Source: Magnetaquiglobus sp039908105 (lineage in GTDB: Bacteria; Pseudomonadota; Magnetococcia; Magnetococcales; Magnetaquicoccaceae). Taken from it: a stretch of DNA of 64,000 nt. Each line of letters opens with the position of its first letter. Position 1 is the first letter of the stretch. A model generated the notes under the pieces. That model worked only from the letters and a program-made list of their open reading frames with translations, ran no database searches and was not told the DNA's origin. The stretch covers positions 1 through 64,000 of the forward strand of contig JAMOBI010000022.1 of NCBI GenBank assembly GCA_039908105.1, read 5' to 3'. Below, piece by piece: positions 26,002-34,049 of the stretch. The translations under genes and the position numbers were made by a program.

Positions 26002-26030
26002 CGTATTTCTAAAGATAGGTGCGGTCGATT

Positions 26031-27245
26031 ATGGAATTTCAATTCGATTCAATCGAAGAGGTGATCGAGGCGTTTCGTCAGGGTCGCATGGTGATCCTGG
26101 TGGACGACGAAGACCGCGAAAACGAAGGGGATTTCGTCATTCCGGCCCAGTATGCCACCGCCGAGGCGGTGAATTTCATGGTGATGCACGGTCGCGGTCT
26201 GGTCTGCCTGGCCTTGACCGGCGATCGGGCGCGGCAGCTGCAACTGCCGCTGATGGTCGCGGACAACAACGCCCAGTTCAAAACCGCCTTCACGGTCTCC
26301 ATCGAGGCCAAAACCGGCGTGACCACCGGCATCTCGGCGCATGACCGTGCCCGTACCGTGGCGGTGGCCATCGATGATGCCAGTTCGCCGTGCGACCTGG
26401 TGCGTCCGGGCCATGTTTTTCCGCTGGTGGCCAAGGATGGCGGCGTGCTGGTGCGCGCGGGTCACACCGAGGCCTCGGTGGATCTGTCCCGTCTGGCCGG
26501 CTTGAAGCCGGCTGCGGTGATTTGTGAGATCCTGAAAGAGGATGGCAGCATGGCGCGCGTGCCGGATCTGATGGAGCTGGCACGCCGCATGGGGTTGAAG
26601 ATTGCCACGATCGCGGATCTGATCTCCTTTCGCACCTCGCACGAACAACTGGTCCACCGGGTGGTGGAGACACGCATGCCGACCGATTTCGGCGGCGAGT
26701 GGCGGTTGATCATCTTTGGCAACCAGGTGGATGAGTTTCAACACGTGGCGCTGGTCAAGGGGGAGATCGATCCCGAAAAGCCAGTGCTGGTGCGGGTCCA
26801 TTCGGAGTGTCTGACCGGGGACGTGTTCGGCAGTCAGCGTTGCGATTGCGGCAGTCAGTTGCACGCGGCCATGCGACGGATCGGCCAGGAAGAGAGCGGC
26901 ATTCTGCTTTATCTGCGCCAGGAAGGGCGCGGCATCGGCCTGGTCAACAAGATGCACGCCTACAACCTTCAGGATCAGGGACGGGATACGGTCGAGGCCA
27001 ACCTGGAACTCGGTTTCCCACCCGATCTGCGCGATTACGGCATTGGCGCGCAGATCTTGAAGGATCTGGGCGTGCGACGCCTGCGCATTATGACGAACAA
27101 TCCGAAGAAGATCATCGGCCTGGAGGGGTATGGGATGGAGGTGGTCGAGCGCGTGCCGATCGAAATCCCGGCCCGGGCCGGCAATGCGGCCTATCTGGAG
27201 GTCAAACACCACAAGATGGGTCATCTGCTGCGCCAGTTCGCTTGA
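26031..27245 (+). CDS. ribBA: Bifunctional DHBP synthase / GTP cyclohydrolase II
   Basis: Makes both precursors of the riboflavin ring. The N-terminal RibB half has the acidic loop DDEDRENEGDF (about 26-36) and the HTEASVDLSRLAG segment; the C-terminal RibA half has the zinc-binding SECLTGDVFGSQRCDCG (about 259-275) and the GTP-site LRQEGRGIGLVNKMHAY. Both catalytic halves look intact. ATG 26031 is preferred over the in-frame GTG at 26019. ribH follows after about 40 bases. Confidence 0.95.
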   Translation: MEFQFDSIEEVIEAFRQGRMVILVDDEDRENEGDFVIPAQYATAEAVNFMVMHGRGLVCLALTGDRARQLQLPLMVADNNAQFKTAFTVSIEAKTGVTTGISAHDRARTVAVAIDDASSPCDLVRPGHVFPLVAKDGGVLVRAGHTEASVDLSRLAGLKPAAVICEILKEDGSMARVPDLMELARRMGLKIATIADLISFRTSHEQLVHRVVETRMPTDFGGEWRLIIFGNQVDEFQHVALVKGEIDPEKPVLVRVHSECLTGDVFGSQRCDCGSQLHAAMRRIGQEESGILLYLRQEGRGIGLVNKMHAYNLQDQGRDTVEANLELGFPPDLRDYGIGAQILKDLGVRRLRIMTNNPKKIIGLEGYGMEVVERVPIEIPARAGNAAYLEVKHHKMGHLLRQFA

Positions 27246-27285
27246 TGCGGACGGGCAGCGTTAGCGGTTGTGGGGAGAAGAAGGC

Positions 27286-27762
27286 ATGAGCAGTGAAATC
27301 CGCACGTTGGAAGGCCATCTGGATGCCAGTGGCGCACGGTTTGCCATTGTGGTGGCCCGTTTCAACAGTTTCATCACCGAGCGGCTGCTTGAAGGGGCGT
27401 TGGATGGTCTGTTGCGCCACGGGGCGAGCCGCGAGTCGATCACCATCCTGCGCGTGCCGGGGGCCTTCGAGATCCCGATGGCTGCCCAGAAAGCGGCCAG
27501 CAGTGGCCGGTATCACGGGGTGATCTGCCTGGGCGCGGTGATTCGCGGTTCAACACCGCACTTTGATTACGTCTCCGCCGAAGTGAGCAAAGGGGTGGCG
27601 GCGGTGAGTCTGGATAGCGGCGTACCGGTCGGATTCGGGGTGCTGACCACCGACACCTTGGAACAGGCGATCGAACGGGCCGGATCCAAGGCGGGCAACA
27701 AGGGGTGGGAGACCGCGTTGAGTGTGATCGAGATGATCGATCTGTTCAAGAAACTGGATTGA
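27286..27762 (+). CDS. ribH: 6,7-dimethyl-8-ribityllumazine synthase
   Basis: Condenses the two RibA/RibB-derived branches to lumazine. The 158-residue protein has ARFNSFITERLLEGAL, the phosphate-binding GAVIRGSTPHFDYVSAEVSKG (residues about 83-103) and VPVGFGVLTTDTLEQAIER. The ATG at 27286 has GAAGAAGG upstream. An E1 repeat begins 12 bases past the stop, before nusB. Confidence 0.95.
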   Translation: MSSEIRTLEGHLDASGARFAIVVARFNSFITERLLEGALDGLLRHGASRESITILRVPGAFEIPMAAQKAASSGRYHGVICLGAVIRGSTPHFDYVSAEVSKGVAAVSLDSGVPVGFGVLTTDTLEQAIERAGSKAGNKGWETALSVIEMIDLFKKLD

Positions 27763-27774
27763 CATCCTGTTCAT

Positions 27775-27969
27775 TTAAACCGCACCCGGCTTGGAATGTG
27801 TAGTTTTTATGGGTGAAAAAAAAGAGAGGGTCTGGGAGATTCCTCTCCCAGGGTTTTGTTTTTGACTTTTAGTGTGCTCTTCAAAAGAACCATTTTTCGC
27901 GCCTTTTCTAGAAAAATGCGCCGCGCGCCGCCTTGCGAAAAACCATGCATCCCAAAACAGGTGCGGTTT
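27775..27969 (+). repeat. E1 element lacking hairpin H3
   Basis: Left end TTAAACCGCACCCGGCTTGG, H1, H2 (with the TCTAGAAAAATGC right arm), then a direct jump from the GCGCGCCGCC block to the right terminus CAGGTGCGGTTT. H3 has been lost. It separates ribH from nusB in the direction of transcription. Confidence 0.85.
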
Positions 27970-28073
27970 GATTGGAAAAATAGTCGCATTCAATGAGGAT
28001 GGCGCACTCCGAGCCCCCCTCTTTTTTGCGAGAACGAATGACATAAAAAATACGTAAGGGTATACCATTGACC

Positions 28074-28586
28074 ATGAATTCACTTTCATCTCGTGCGCCG
28101 TTCCATGCCACCTTGACCGGTGGGACACAGGAGGCGGGGACGGGTACGGGACGCAGTCGGCACAAGGCGCGCGAGTTGACCTTGCAGGCCTTGTATCAGT
28201 GCGACATCACCGGGGACGGGATCCATCTCGCCGTGCTGCAGCTGTGCGAGGACAACGCGGATGGCCATGCGGATCTGGACTATTTCCAGAAGGTGGCTGC
28301 CGGAGCCTGGAGCCGGTTGGCGGAGCTGGACCACTGGATCAGTCTGGGGGCGAGCAACTGGTCTTTGTCGCGCATTTCGACCATTGATCGCAACATCCTG
28401 CGACAGGGGATCTACGAGCTGCTCGCCGAGCCGGAGTTGCCGGTGCAGGTGGTGATCCACGAGGCCATCGAGCTGTCGAAGCGTTACGGCGAGGATGGTT
28501 CGGGCGCGTTTGTCAACGGGGTGATGGATAACCTGGCCAGTCGGATCCGGAGTGGACAGGTACAGGCAAAGGGAGGTGCGCAATGA
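28074..28586 (+). CDS. nusB: Transcription antitermination factor NusB
   Basis: NusB pairs with S10 (NusE) in rRNA antitermination. After an unusual 30-residue non-conserved leader the protein has RSRHKARELTLQALYQCDITGD, the WSLSRISTIDRNILRQGIYELL segment and the C-terminal AIELSKRYGEDGSGAFVNGVMD, all typical of NusB. The start is ambiguous: TTG 28068 is better spaced from AAGGG (28056-28060), while ATG 28074 is a commoner codon. The stop overlaps thiL (ATGA). Confidence 0.93.
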   Translation: MNSLSSRAPFHATLTGGTQEAGTGTGRSRHKARELTLQALYQCDITGDGIHLAVLQLCEDNADGHADLDYFQKVAAGAWSRLAELDHWISLGASNWSLSRISTIDRNILRQGIYELLAEPELPVQVVIHEAIELSKRYGEDGSGAFVNGVMDNLASRIRSGQVQAKGGAQ

Positions 28587-29596
28587 AGGAGGAGATTGCC
28601 ACGACCTTGGCATCACTTGGGGAGTTTCCACTGATTCGGGAGTTTTTCCTGCCGTTGCAGAAGCCTGGTGCGAGCGGGGTGATCACCGGCATCGGCGATG
28701 ATGCAGCGGTATTGGCCGTGCCGCGTACTCAGCAACTGCTCGCCACGGTGGATGCACTGGTGGAGGGGGTTCATTTCCGGGCAGAGGATGATCCGTTTTT
28801 GCTCGGACAGAAGGCGTTGCGGGTCAACCTGTCGGACATCGCGGCCATGGGTGGGCAGCCGAACTGGTATTTGTTGGCTTTGAGCCTGCCGGGCGAGACC
28901 CCATCGCAGTGGCTGGCCGAATTCACCCGTGGATTGCGTGAGAGCGGTGAGCGGTTCGGCGTGTCGATCGTGGGCGGCAACACCACCGGCTCGCAGGCCG
29001 GGCGTACCATCCATGTGACACTGTTCGGTCTGGTGAGTCAGGGACGTGCTTTGTCCCGTTCGGGTGCCGAGGTGGGGGATCGGATTCTGGTGACCGGCAC
29101 GATCGGGGATGCGGCCTTGGGGTTGGCGATCCGTCAGGGGGGGGTGAGCGGCGTCAACGAAATGGATCGGCGTTATCTGGAGGGGCGGTTGGATCTGCCC
29201 GAGCCGCGTGTCGGGTTGGGCGTGGCGGTGGCGGATGCGGCGGCGGTGCGAGCGGTGATCGATGTCTCGGATGGATTGGTGGCCGATCTGGGGCACATCT
29301 GCGAGGCGTCGGCCAAAGGGGCGCGAGTTGAAGTGGAGCGGATTCCGCTCTCCGGGGCAGCCCGGCGTCAGTTGTTGCGGGATCCGGGTTTGATGGGTCG
29401 CGTGTTGACCGGCGGCGAGGATTACGAGCTGTTGTTCACCGCATCACCGGGTGCGTTGGAGATGCTGCATACCCTGGCCGAACGGGCCGGTGTGGCCTTG
29501 ACCGAGATTGGCGAGATCACCGAGGGGACGGAGGTGGTGATGCTCTCCGATGGCGTGCCGTTGGTGTTGGATCAGGCCGGGTGGAGTCATTTCTGA
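28583..29596 (+). CDS. thiL: Thiamine-monophosphate kinase
   Basis: Phosphorylates thiamine monophosphate to the diphosphate coenzyme. The 337-residue protein contains GIGDDAAVL (about 34-42), the metal-binding VDALVEGVHF, the AAMGGQPNWYLLALSLP segment and VGGNTTGSQAG. It is translationally coupled to nusB, the usual nusB-thiL pairing. TPP made here would serve the split transketolase downstream, among others. Confidence 0.95.
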   Translation: MKEEIATTLASLGEFPLIREFFLPLQKPGASGVITGIGDDAAVLAVPRTQQLLATVDALVEGVHFRAEDDPFLLGQKALRVNLSDIAAMGGQPNWYLLALSLPGETPSQWLAEFTRGLRESGERFGVSIVGGNTTGSQAGRTIHVTLFGLVSQGRALSRSGAEVGDRILVTGTIGDAALGLAIRQGGVSGVNEMDRRYLEGRLDLPEPRVGLGVAVADAAAVRAVIDVSDGLVADLGHICEASAKGARVEVERIPLSGAARRQLLRDPGLMGRVLTGGEDYELLFTASPGALEMLHTLAERAGVALTEIGEITEGTEVVMLSDGVPLVLDQAGWSHF

Positions 29597-29614
29597 ACAA
29601 AGATCTCTCCGGTA

Positions 29615-29841
29615 GCCTCTGTCACGCGGCTTTGTTCTTGGGCCATGTTCGCGGGATTGTTTTGCAAAAGGCGCAAAACAATCCTGCACTCAAGGCGGCG
29701 CGCGGCGCATTTTTCTAGAAAAGGCGCGAAAAATGCTTCTTGTAAAGAGCGCGCTAAAGTCAAAGTCAAAACCCTGGGAGATGAATCTCCCAGACCCTCT
29801 CTTTTTTTTACCAGTAAAAGCGAATCATGCCAGGCTGTCAA
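29615..29841 (-). repeat. E1 element, the only long copy in minus orientation
   Basis: Read on the minus strand: a degenerate left end (near ACAGCCTGGCATGATTC), H1 (CTGGGAGA TTCA TCTCCCAG), H2, then H3 of the alternative type (GGATTGTTTTGCGCC / GCAAAACAATCCCGC) and the AACATGGCCCAAGAACAAAG tail. It lies between thiL and the AstE-like gene, both on the plus strand. Confidence 0.8.
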
Positions 29842-29895
29842 ATCAGCTCTGTCGGCCTATTAGAGAGGAGACGTACGCCTGAGAAGGAACCAGCC

Positions 29896-30957
29896 ATGAC
29901 GGATCGGCCCAAGCGTCCAAAAAAAAACGAACCGATCGAAATCGCCGGCGTGCGGGTGCAACCGGGCGAGCGGATGGTGGCGCGGATACCGGTGACCCGG
30001 CTGCATACGCATACCCCGGTCGAACTGACGGTGCATGTGGTCCACGGCGTCCGCGCCGGGCCTTGCCTGTTTGTCAGTGCAGCGCTGCATGGCGATGAAC
30101 TCAACGGCGTGGAAATCTGCCGCCGGCTGTTGCTCGAACGGGTGCTGCGCGGTCTGCGCGGCACGCTGTTGGTGGTCCCGGTGGTCAACATGTTGGGATT
30201 TTTGCATCACAGCCGCTACTTTCCCGATCATCGCGACTTGAACCGCTCTTTTCCTGGATTGGCGCACGGTTCTCTGGCCGCGCGTACTGCGGATCTTTTT
30301 ATGCGCCAGATCGTCGCGCGTGCCACCCACGGCATCGATCTGCACGCCGGAACGCGCCAGCGTTTCAATCTGCCTCAGACGCGCGGCAAGGCAGGCAGTC
30401 CGGCAGTCGAGGCCATGGCCAAGGCGTTTCACGCGCCGGTCCATCTGTACGCCGACCTGCTGGATGGTTCGCTGCGCGCTGCGGCGGATGCGGTCGGAGT
30501 GCCGGTGCTGCTTTACGAGGGTGGCGAGGCGCTCCGGCTGGATGAGGTGGCGATTCAAGCCGGCTTGAAAGGGATCCTGGGTGTGATGCGCCATTTGGGC
30601 ATGCTTGAGGGGAGCAAGGTGCCGCCGCTCTGGTCCAAGTGGTGGACCGCCCGATCCAGCCGCTGGGTGCGCGCTCCGGAGAGCGGCCTGATGCGGGCGG
30701 TAAAACGGGCCGGGGCGCATGTCCACAAGGGGGAGTTGCTTGGTTTTGTGGCCAATCCGTTGGGATCGGAGATGGTCGAGGTGCGCGCTGACCGCGAAGG
30801 GGTGATCATCGGTCACACCAACCAACCCCTGGTTCATCAGGGGGATGCGCTGTTTCATGTCGCGTTTGTTCCGGATGCCGAGGCTCTGCAAGAGATGGTG
30901 CAGGAGACCCTGGGCGTTGCCGTTTTGCACGAAGGGTTGAATGATGAGTTCATGTGA
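29896..30957 (+). CDS. Succinylglutamate desuccinylase/aspartoacylase-family protein
   Basis: A zinc-dependent deacylase of the M14-like AstE/AspA family, 353 residues. Zinc-site elements are visible: AALHGDELNGVE (HxxE, about 53-64), DLNRSFPG (about 115) and THGIDLHAG (about 148-156). The C-terminal part (VRAPESGLMRAVKRAGAHVHKGE) is the biotinyl-lipoyl-like barrel often fused in this family. Many such proteins sit next to RimK-type ligases, but none is seen here. The substrate is unknown. ATG 29896 follows GAGAAGGA. It overlaps yhbY by 17 bases. Confidence 0.85.
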   Translation: MTDRPKRPKKNEPIEIAGVRVQPGERMVARIPVTRLHTHTPVELTVHVVHGVRAGPCLFVSAALHGDELNGVEICRRLLLERVLRGLRGTLLVVPVVNMLGFLHHSRYFPDHRDLNRSFPGLAHGSLAARTADLFMRQIVARATHGIDLHAGTRQRFNLPQTRGKAGSPAVEAMAKAFHAPVHLYADLLDGSLRAAADAVGVPVLLYEGGEALRLDEVAIQAGLKGILGVMRHLGMLEGSKVPPLWSKWWTARSSRWVRAPESGLMRAVKRAGAHVHKGELLGFVANPLGSEMVEVRADREGVIIGHTNQPLVHQGDALFHVAFVPDAEALQEMVQETLGVAVLHEGLNDEFM

Positions 30958-31297
30958 AGATGCCAACGACACCGCAAAAGGCGGGGTTGCAATCGAATTG
31001 ACCGGTCAACAGCGCAAATACCTGCGCGGTCTGGCGCATGGTTTTCAGCCGGTGGTCTGGATCGGCAAGGAGGGGTTGACGCTCAATCTCATGCTCGAAG
31101 TGGAGCGCGCCCTGGAGGATCATGAGTTGATCAAGATCAAATTCAATGAGTTCAAGGAGGAGAAAAGCCTCTTTTGCGAGGAGATCGTTGCGGCAACCGG
31201 GTGTGCCCAGGCGGGGATGATTGGTCATGTGGCGATTTTCTATCGTCCACGCCGCGAGGTGAATAAACGCCGGATCGTGTTGCCGGTCAAGCGATGA
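30941..31297 (+). CDS. yhbY: YhbY/CRS1 RNA-binding protein
   Basis: A 118-residue KH-like CRM-domain protein: LTGQQRKYLRGLAHGFQPVVWIGKEGLT carries the typical GKxGLT-type RNA-contact loop (about 42-47), followed by the ALEDHELIKIKF strand-helix. YhbY in E. coli associates with the pre-50S subunit. The C-terminus is a basic tail (REVNKRRIVLPVKR). It overlaps the upstream deacylase gene and the downstream small gene (ATGA). Confidence 0.9.
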   Translation: MMSSCEDANDTAKGGVAIELTGQQRKYLRGLAHGFQPVVWIGKEGLTLNLMLEVERALEDHELIKIKFNEFKEEKSLFCEEIVAATGCAQAGMIGHVAIFYRPRREVNKRRIVLPVKR

Positions 31298-31602
31298 GCG
31301 GTGGTTGCGGAGGCGTGGTCCGTCACGAGGTGCATCTGGAGGGCACGGTGCCGGTGGCGGTGACCGTGCTGCTCGCGCGTGGTGCGGAGGTGATGATCGA
31401 TCTGGTGACCCACACGGTGGCGCAAAACAGCGGTCCGCCTTTGAAAGCGCGTCAGGAAGCCTGGGTGCTGGAGATCGGTGAGTATCTGGCCCGTCAGCAT
31501 TTGTTGGAGAGCGCCGAGGAGCAGCGCGCGCAACAGACCGATGGGCGTGTGGCGATCCCCTTCGAGCCGCGCCCGAAGCCGGGGATGATCTGGTGGGGTT
31601 GA
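31294..31602 (+). CDS. Hypothetical protein (102 aa) coupled to yhbY
   Basis: I do not recognise this protein. It begins MSGGCGGVVRHEVHLEGTVP, looks soluble with alternating strands then a helix (WVLEIGEYLARQHLLESAEE), and ends PKPGMIWWG. Its ATG overlaps the yhbY stop and it is followed 12 bases later by the ElyC-like gene, so it is probably expressed with them. No motif suggests a function. Confidence 0.6.
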   Translation: MSGGCGGVVRHEVHLEGTVPVAVTVLLARGAEVMIDLVTHTVAQNSGPPLKARQEAWVLEIGEYLARQHLLESAEEQRAQQTDGRVAIPFEPRPKPGMIWWG

Positions 31603-31614
31603 GGCGATCGAAAC

Positions 31615-32391
31615 GTGGAACCTCTGTTTTTCACGATCAAAAAAATTCTTGGTTTTCTTCTGCTGCCTTTCTCGTGGATCATGCTGTTGGGGGTGGCGGG
31701 GGTCATTTTGCTCTGGTTTGGCCGGTGGCGTGGATGGGGACGGGGTTTGGTGAGCGTGTCCATCCTCGCATGGATGGTGTTTGGCAACGCTTTTGTGGTT
31801 GATCCACTGTTGGCAGGTCTGGAGAAACGTTACCCACCGTATAACGCTCAAGCGGGAGTTGACCCGGAGTACGTCGTGGTATTGGGGGGAGGTGTGATTG
31901 CCGACCCTTCGATTCCCGTGACCGCGCAACTGGGACGAGAATCGATGATGCGGCTGGTTGAGGGGATGCGGATCGTGGGTCTGCACCCGCAAAGCCGGTT
32001 GTTGCTGTCAGGGGGGGCACCGATCGGTGATGTCGCGGAGGCGTTGGGCATGGCGCGCGTGGCACTGGATCTGGGTCTGTCCTCAGACCGGATCCGGATT
32101 GAGGATGGCTCGCTGGATACGGCGGATCAGGCCCGATTGATACACGGGATGATCGGGGAGGCCCGTTTCGTGCTGGTTACTTCCGCCGTACATATGCCCA
32201 GGTCCATGGCACTGTTTGGCAAGCAAGGGATGGAGCCGATTCCCGGGCCGACGGGACACCGTTTGCGAGGAACGGATACGTTACAGGAACGGATATTCGG
32301 GATCATTGCCTTGGAAAACATACAAAATGCGCATGTCGTGGTGCACGAGTATCTAGGAATGGCTTGGTCTGCATGGCGTGGAAGTTTGTGA
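31615..32391 (+). CDS. elyC: ElyC/SanA/YdcF-like DUF218 membrane protein
   Basis: A 258-residue protein with two N-terminal membrane helices (about 8-35 and 42-62) and a DUF218 domain: VVLGGGVIADPSIP (about 87), LLLSGGAPIGD, DGSLDTADQARLI and VLVTSAVHMPRSMALF. Length and the two-helix N-terminus match ElyC (YcbC) of E. coli, an envelope biogenesis factor linked to peptidoglycan and enterobacterial common antigen metabolism; SanA and YdcF are shorter. The start is GTG at 31615. Confidence 0.8.
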   Translation: MEPLFFTIKKILGFLLLPFSWIMLLGVAGVILLWFGRWRGWGRGLVSVSILAWMVFGNAFVVDPLLAGLEKRYPPYNAQAGVDPEYVVVLGGGVIADPSIPVTAQLGRESMMRLVEGMRIVGLHPQSRLLLSGGAPIGDVAEALGMARVALDLGLSSDRIRIEDGSLDTADQARLIHGMIGEARFVLVTSAVHMPRSMALFGKQGMEPIPGPTGHRLRGTDTLQERIFGIIALENIQNAHVVVHEYLGMAWSAWRGSL

Positions 32392-32418
32392 GAGTGCGTT
32401 GGAATCGGGGAGTGAGAG

Positions 32419-32823
32419 ATGTGGATGGGAAACGCCGATCAAAACAAGCGCGAGTTGCTGGATCTGTGGCGGGGCTTGGCGCCTGAGGAGCAATCCACGT
32501 TGTTGCGTTTCGGGCGATTTCTTCAAAGCGAGCGCGCCATACAGGCTCCTCCTGTCGAACCGGTCGAGGTTCCGGTGACACCCCTTGCGATTGCGCGACC
32601 TGAAGTCGAGAGTGCGGTGGCGGGTTTGAAGCGGCTGAAGCGCACCTATCCGATGATCGAGGCGGATGAGAAGCTGTTGTCCGAGGCATCGCGCATTTTG
32701 ATGGGCAAGGTGATGGGCGTTCCGGACTGCGAAGTGATCGATCAGCTGGAGACTTTTTTTGCCGGTTGTTATCAAAAGTGGTGTGCAGACCGTCTGAGTC
32801 GTCCTGCTGGCGTGCAAGGTTAG
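32419..32823 (+). CDS. Hypothetical protein (134 aa)
   Basis: No family recognised. It is mostly helical: DQNKRELLDLWRGLAPEEQ then LLRFGRFLQSERA, a Pro/Val-rich linker (about 45-60), and a second helical block ending WCADRLSRPAG. No signal peptide or membrane span. It starts at ATG 32419 with a GAGTGAGAG box and lies between the ElyC-like gene and the start of the carbohydrate locus. Confidence 0.6.
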   Translation: MWMGNADQNKRELLDLWRGLAPEEQSTLLRFGRFLQSERAIQAPPVEPVEVPVTPLAIARPEVESAVAGLKRLKRTYPMIEADEKLLSEASRILMGKVMGVPDCEVIDQLETFFAGCYQKWCADRLSRPAGVQG

Positions 32824-32919
32824 AGTTCATGAGAAATTGTAACCGTTCACAAAAGGGTGGGATGGGTGATGCCAACATGGACTCACCCAACGTGCATGTT
32901 TTTTTGCAGGGTGCAAAAG

Positions 32920-33966
32920 ATGGATGCCAGGTGGTTTTGTGAGCGTTTTCTGAGTGCCGCCCAGGGGCGGAAATACCTCATGGGGCGTAATATTTATGCT
33001 GAGGGCGTGGTCCGTCTGGTGCGCGTGGACGGGATCGTTGATGATTTTACCGATGCCGTGACGTATTGCGGTCTTCCGCTGATCCGTAGCGAGGCGTTGC
33101 CGGCAGATGCCCTGGTACTGGTGGTCTCCGGGGGGCGTCCGTTGAGCGCTGGTCGGCGGCTTGATGCACTGGGCATTGCCCATTTGGACTATTTCTCCTT
33201 TTTGCGGCACTCTGGATTGCCTCTGGTCGAGATATCGATGAACGAGGGGTTTCGAGAGGATTATGCGTCCAATCGTGCGCGCTATGAGTGGTGCCGGAGC
33301 CTGTTGGACGATGACGAATCCCGGCGTATTTTTGACCAGTTGATTGCCTTCAAGACCACTTACGACATTGCCTGTCTGGAAGGGTTTGCGACACGGGAGG
33401 ATGAGCAATATTTCGAGGATTTCCTGAAACTTTCTCCGGATGGGGAGTGTTTCGTGGATGTGGGCGGATTCGATGGGGCCAATACCCTGGAGTTCATTCG
33501 GCATGCGCCTGGGTATCGCTCTGTGCAGCTGTTCGAACCCGATCCCGCCAATTTCCGGGTTTGCCAAAGCAGGCTTGAAGGGTTGCGGGATGTTCATCTG
33601 TACGGGATGGGGGTTGCCGAGCGACGCGCCGAACTGCGTATGCAACCACTGGGATCGACCTCGCGACTGGCGGATGATGGCCCGATTGTGGTGCCGGTCG
33701 ATCGACTGGATCGGCTGTTGGAGGGGTGTGATCCACCTACTCTGATCAAGATGGATATCGAAGGCGCGGAATTGGCCGCCCTGGAGGGGGCGCGCGGCTT
33801 GATCCTCGACCATCATCCCCGGCTGGCGATCTCCGCCTACCATGTGGCAGGAGATTATTATCGGATTCCGGAAGTAATCCTCGGCATGCGTCGAGATTAT
33901 CGCATCCTGATGCGCCATTATACCGAATCCATCTATGAGACGGTGCTGTTTTTTCTGTCTGATTGA
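32920..33966 (+). CDS. FkbM-family methyltransferase
   Basis: The C-terminal two thirds is a FkbM-type SAM methyltransferase: GECFVDVGGFDGANTLEF is motif I (residues about 181-198), and later LIKMDIEGAELAALEGARGLI is the conserved post-II block. FkbM proteins O-methylate sugars or small molecules. The first 120 residues form an extra Rossmann-like region (DALVLVVSGGRPLSAGRRLDAL) seen in several glycan-locus FkbM proteins. Start ATG 32920 has CAGGGTG upstream. As the first gene of the carbohydrate locus its likely target is a polysaccharide or nucleotide sugar (inference). Confidence 0.85.
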   Translation: MDARWFCERFLSAAQGRKYLMGRNIYAEGVVRLVRVDGIVDDFTDAVTYCGLPLIRSEALPADALVLVVSGGRPLSAGRRLDALGIAHLDYFSFLRHSGLPLVEISMNEGFREDYASNRARYEWCRSLLDDDESRRIFDQLIAFKTTYDIACLEGFATREDEQYFEDFLKLSPDGECFVDVGGFDGANTLEFIRHAPGYRSVQLFEPDPANFRVCQSRLEGLRDVHLYGMGVAERRAELRMQPLGSTSRLADDGPIVVPVDRLDRLLEGCDPPTLIKMDIEGAELAALEGARGLILDHHPRLAISAYHVAGDYYRIPEVILGMRRDYRILMRHYTESIYETVLFFLSD

Positions 33967-34049
33967 CGGCATCTCCGGCAACCGTCTTTGAGCAGCGGAG
34001 CGTGGCGTTGGCTTTGGAGTCATCGAGGCACGCTTAAGGAGATCACCTG

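Noticed and set aside
25910..26030. FMN riboswitch upstream of ribBA
   Set aside because: The interval is short, dominated by the E3 hairpins, and I could not match the conserved RFN segments.
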